Part shown: positions 56,501 through 59,066 of the stretch, one piece after another
How the letters are laid out: each line of letters starts with the position of its first letter
Position numbering within the stretch: the stretch's first letter is position 1
Source of the DNA: Priapulus caudatus
Taxonomy: Eukaryota > Priapulida > Priapulimorpha > Priapulimorphida > Priapulidae
DNA length: 59,066 nt
Direction: 5' to 3'
NCBI RefSeq assembly: GCF_000485595.1
Contig: NW_014577154.1
Location: 302,081 to 361,146, forward strand
Program-made: the position numbers and the translations under genes
Notes under the pieces: model-generated
Database searches by the model: none
What the model saw: only the letters and a program-made list of their open reading frames with translations
Told to the model about the DNA's origin: nothing

Positions 56501-58543
56501 TGGCAGGATGTGTGTCCAACAGCTGGTTCATGCTCGGTGATGTAGACAGGTAGCATCCGGGAATAGTTTGGCCTGGTCTTATGGCGAAGACGTGGGGTGC
56601 ATGCAGAAGTTTGGTCCTCTTGCTCTGTGACACTGCCTAGAAGCAGCTGGAGCCATAGCAACATAGTGTCATCCCTAGATAAGCAAACAGGTGAGAATTT
56701 AGCGCGCGATCCTCATTTCTTGAATGTGGTGAACTGCTGTCCCATGCTCTACTCATCGTTCTGCGTCAGCTGTTTTAAGTTTCCTTGACATCTTCTGCCT
56801 TTCCTGAACATAGCTTCTCTACAAAACTCCTTGGTCGTATTCTGCCACTGCTTCCTTATTCTGCCACCACCAACATCATTGCCTCTGACAGCCTTCGACT
56901 TGATATAAGCTTGCCAACTGAAGACGGAATATGTGCTTGCCATGCATCCAGTCGATGTTGCAAAACTCCTCGGGTTGTAGGACTTGCCCTTTGAGCAGTG
57001 AGCGCGGTGCCACTCCCATACACTCCCGATCTCGATCAAGTAGATCCTCTATTCCCGATCCATCATATTTCTTTTCCAGGAGGAGTAGGTAGTTTATGGC
57101 TACATGCGAGCGCTCAACATGCAACATGACTCATGTTTGAACAAACTTCCTTCGCGTAGGCCCGCCATTTGATTTCTTTGGCTTTGACATAATGGCGAGG
57201 TTCGAACGTTATGACGCTGTCTTTCGTGGCAAGGCTCGCCATCATGGCCTCCACATTCTTAATGACAGTTACACGTACCGGATTCTGTTGGGATCCATTA
57301 TCATTGGGGCATGTAACCAACACTGGTTGTAGGCGTTGGTATAACATTGAATGGGACCATGGCCATTTGAATCACTTCAGCTAAGGTAACAGCTGCTGAA
57401 TCTGAGACTATGTGGTGTGAGTTCCACTCAAAACCAGCTTTTTGGGACAGAGTCGCCAACGCCCATCGGCAGGATATCCACACAATCAGCCTATAATGCG
57501 TGACACAAAAATTGCATTCTAGCATCCAGAGTGAAATCAATATATACTTCAATGGTTTTATGCTGCTCACTCTGTTCGTTGTACTCTGCACCTCTGAAGC
57601 TTCGCACTAAAACTTGATATCATGCCAAATCATGTGATAATCTATTTATATAGAGTGGTGATATATTTTGAGTAGTGGTTATATCACATGGTTATAGCTA
57701 TATATAACATGTGCTATCCATCCCAGTCAGTGGCTCATGTTGGAACATTCATTCATTTTGTATGTTTTACCTTTTTTATGTTTTTCCGCTTTGACCTGTA
57801 GTGACTTTCTAAGGCGGTTAACATTATATTTGTGTTAATACAGTATGCTAGCAAATTTCAATAAGGATCTATTGGTACCAAAACTTTTAAATTTGGTAGA
57901 ATATTGGCAAAGATATTTAGCAGTTTGTTACCCCAAGTTACCCCTACCCAGAAATTTGAATGGTCATCATGTCACGGATTTCATTCACTATTCCATTTGC
58001 TGCCATGGGTTAGCCGTTCAAGATGAATAGTTTATATTTACTGGACTCCTTATATGGTTACCCTAGGGTAAAATAAACATAAGCAAACTCACGTAGCAAC
58101 ATTTTATTTATATTTGGCAATCGTTACTGCAGTTTAAGGAAAAATGCCCGCCACGTGACCTTTTGACCTGTAGTGACCTCTTAAGTGACCTCTTAAGTAG
58201 GTTAACATTTTTTTTATGGTAGCAATTTCTAAGACGGACCCATTGGTACCAAAATAATTAAAATTGGTTGATTATTAGCAAAGATATGAGTTGTTATGTT
58301 ATTTATACCCCACATTTTTTAACGGTGTCGCGTCACCCACCCTTGTCTATAAAATGGCTTCTAGCACAAAACTGATACCACAATTGGAGACTACATGTAT
58401 ACTACCTGGGGGTGTTCCAGGGGGTCTATTCGACCATCCTGTTAAGTCAAACCTTAGATGTAGTGATGGTTGAACCAATTTCATTTTTAGAGGTTGTACA
58501 GGAATTTGCTCCTGGACTAATTCAATGAGACCTGGAATACATT
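53577..58543. mobile_element. ~5-kb element with ~0.5-kb terminal inverted repeats
   Basis: The left arm (about 53577-54140) and right arm (about 57960-58543) match in inverted orientation over most of their length, sharing TTAGTCCAGGAGCA, CATCACTACATCTAAGGTTT, GGGTCTATTCGACCATCCTG (right-arm strand) and TAAGGAGTCCAGTAAATATA. The right arm is followed inwards by a diverged partial second copy (about 57780-57950). The interior holds a broken minus-strand gene. The layout fits a DNA transposon with long inverted repeats; superfamily unknown and target duplications not determined. Confidence 0.65.
54900..57600 (-). pseudogene. Broken gene of an unidentified repetitive family inside the long-inverted-repeat element
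   Basis: Minus-strand fragments in several frames run from about 57590 to 54950. The downstream part (about 55560-54950) has RVDVIMDAVQEHVNKLESV, then KRIITSIPDTDVAVL and LWFRTG. These resemble a large uncharacterised protein family that is repeated many times in aquatic invertebrate genomes (as I recall it, with a 'HEEADTR...SPDTDVxVL...LWFxTG' core that looks like a metal-binding nuclease fold). At least four frame breaks separate the pieces. I cannot identify a classical transposase motif. Function is unknown; placement inside inverted repeats suggests it belongs to the element. Confidence 0.4.
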
Positions 58544-58624
58544 TTGCATGATATATTCAATTGCAGCTTCAATTTTTATTTAATGGGTATATAGTGATAA
58601 TTGTAGCCAATGCCATTTAGTATC

Positions 58625-58735
58625 CAGTCATATGAGTCACACTGCAATAATATTATTATACATCTGAATGATCTGATCATAAGTGGACCAATTGATATAT
58701 AATAATATTATTGCACTGTGCAGTATGACTCATTA
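58625..58735. repeat. Hairpin with ~32-bp arms
   Basis: ATGAGTCACACTGCAATAAT and the following TATTATTATA are repeated inverted at about 58698-58733, around a ~35-bp loop. A very short MITE is possible. Confidence 0.7.
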
Positions 58736-59066
58736 AGTATGAGTGAATACCCTGAAACGCGATATCTTGCATTTTTATAAACCAAATTTTTTTGCCAATG
58801 TCAAGACTCATGCAATTTAAGAAGATTAACTAGTCACGATGACTGTCCTGATTCATGCAAAGTATTAAGTTTACAGGTTGAAATAAAATAAATTTAAAGA
58901 TATCTCTCCTACAGTAACTGTATGTTTTTGGGCAGTGGCGTAGTTGGGGGAGGTGGGGAGTGGGGATCCATGTTGATCCAAAAGTTTAAAAAAAAGACAA
59001 TTGTCGTAGTCAGAATGAAGGCTGTACATGTACTCAAAAGTGCAGCAAATACCATCTCCTGCGATC
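58736..59066. other. Right edge of the window, no feature seen
   Basis: AT-rich sequence without a recognisable exon, repeat structure or RNA gene. Confidence 0.4.

Noticed and set aside
56152-56664. 170-codon minus-strand frame as an independent gene
   Set aside because: No recognisable domain, and it lies among fragments of the relic inside the long-inverted-repeat element.
1-59066. tRNA, rRNA or CRISPR loci
   Set aside because: No cloverleaf with A/B boxes, no rRNA core and no spacer arrays were recognised by eye; a covariance-model scan would be decisive.

Overview
This is a window of animal nuclear DNA, probably from a marine invertebrate. Genes have GT-AG introns, several coding regions are very GC-rich inside AT-rich, repeat-laden non-coding DNA, and the protein set is metazoan. 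Vertebrate-type TTAGGG telomere-like arrays occur inside mobile elements. I cannot name the species; a priapulid or similar marine ecdysozoan is only a guess.

Layout. 1-3557: microsatellites, a small inverted-repeat element carrying (TTAGGG)n, no gene recognised. 3558-4295 (+): terminal exon of an arrestin-domain-type protein. 7406-10407 (-): a conserved-looking but unidentified 300-residue protein in six coding exons, the first three of them 26-28 nt, reconstructed here by splice logic. 10779-14237 (-): single-exon HELQ DNA helicase. 14.5-17.5 kb: nested inverted-repeat DNA elements. 18.3-22.6 kb: an indel-ridden second copy of 24.2-28.25 kb ending at a 25-N gap, best read as an unpolished long-read gap fill and not as a biological duplication. 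26997-28034 (+): single-exon mitochondrial ornithine carrier (SLC25A15 type). 28.6-35.4 kb: a DNA element with about 165-bp inverted ends, into which a Ty3/Gypsy LTR retrotransposon has inserted (154-bp LTRs, 5-bp target duplication, tRNA-Leu-type primer site, polypurine tract). 37125-37715 (+): two-exon COA6. 39061-49869 (-): eleven exons of the splicing factor PRPF39, with the N-terminal part missing from the window. Two of its exon edges have been tandemly triplicated, and one intron holds a 3.2-kb element with a nested PIF/Harbinger-like MITE. 53.6-58.5 kb: an element with roughly 0.5-kb terminal inverted repeats and a broken internal gene.

The genes do not form a pathway. HELQ acts in DNA repair, PRPF39 in U1 snRNP function, and COA6 and SLC25A15 in mitochondria. 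COA6 and PRPF39 converge. The most unusual content is the layering of mobile elements, the exon-edge triplications in PRPF39, the microexon-rich unknown gene and the long-inverted-repeat element at the right end. All functional calls come from reading motifs by eye; no search was run.
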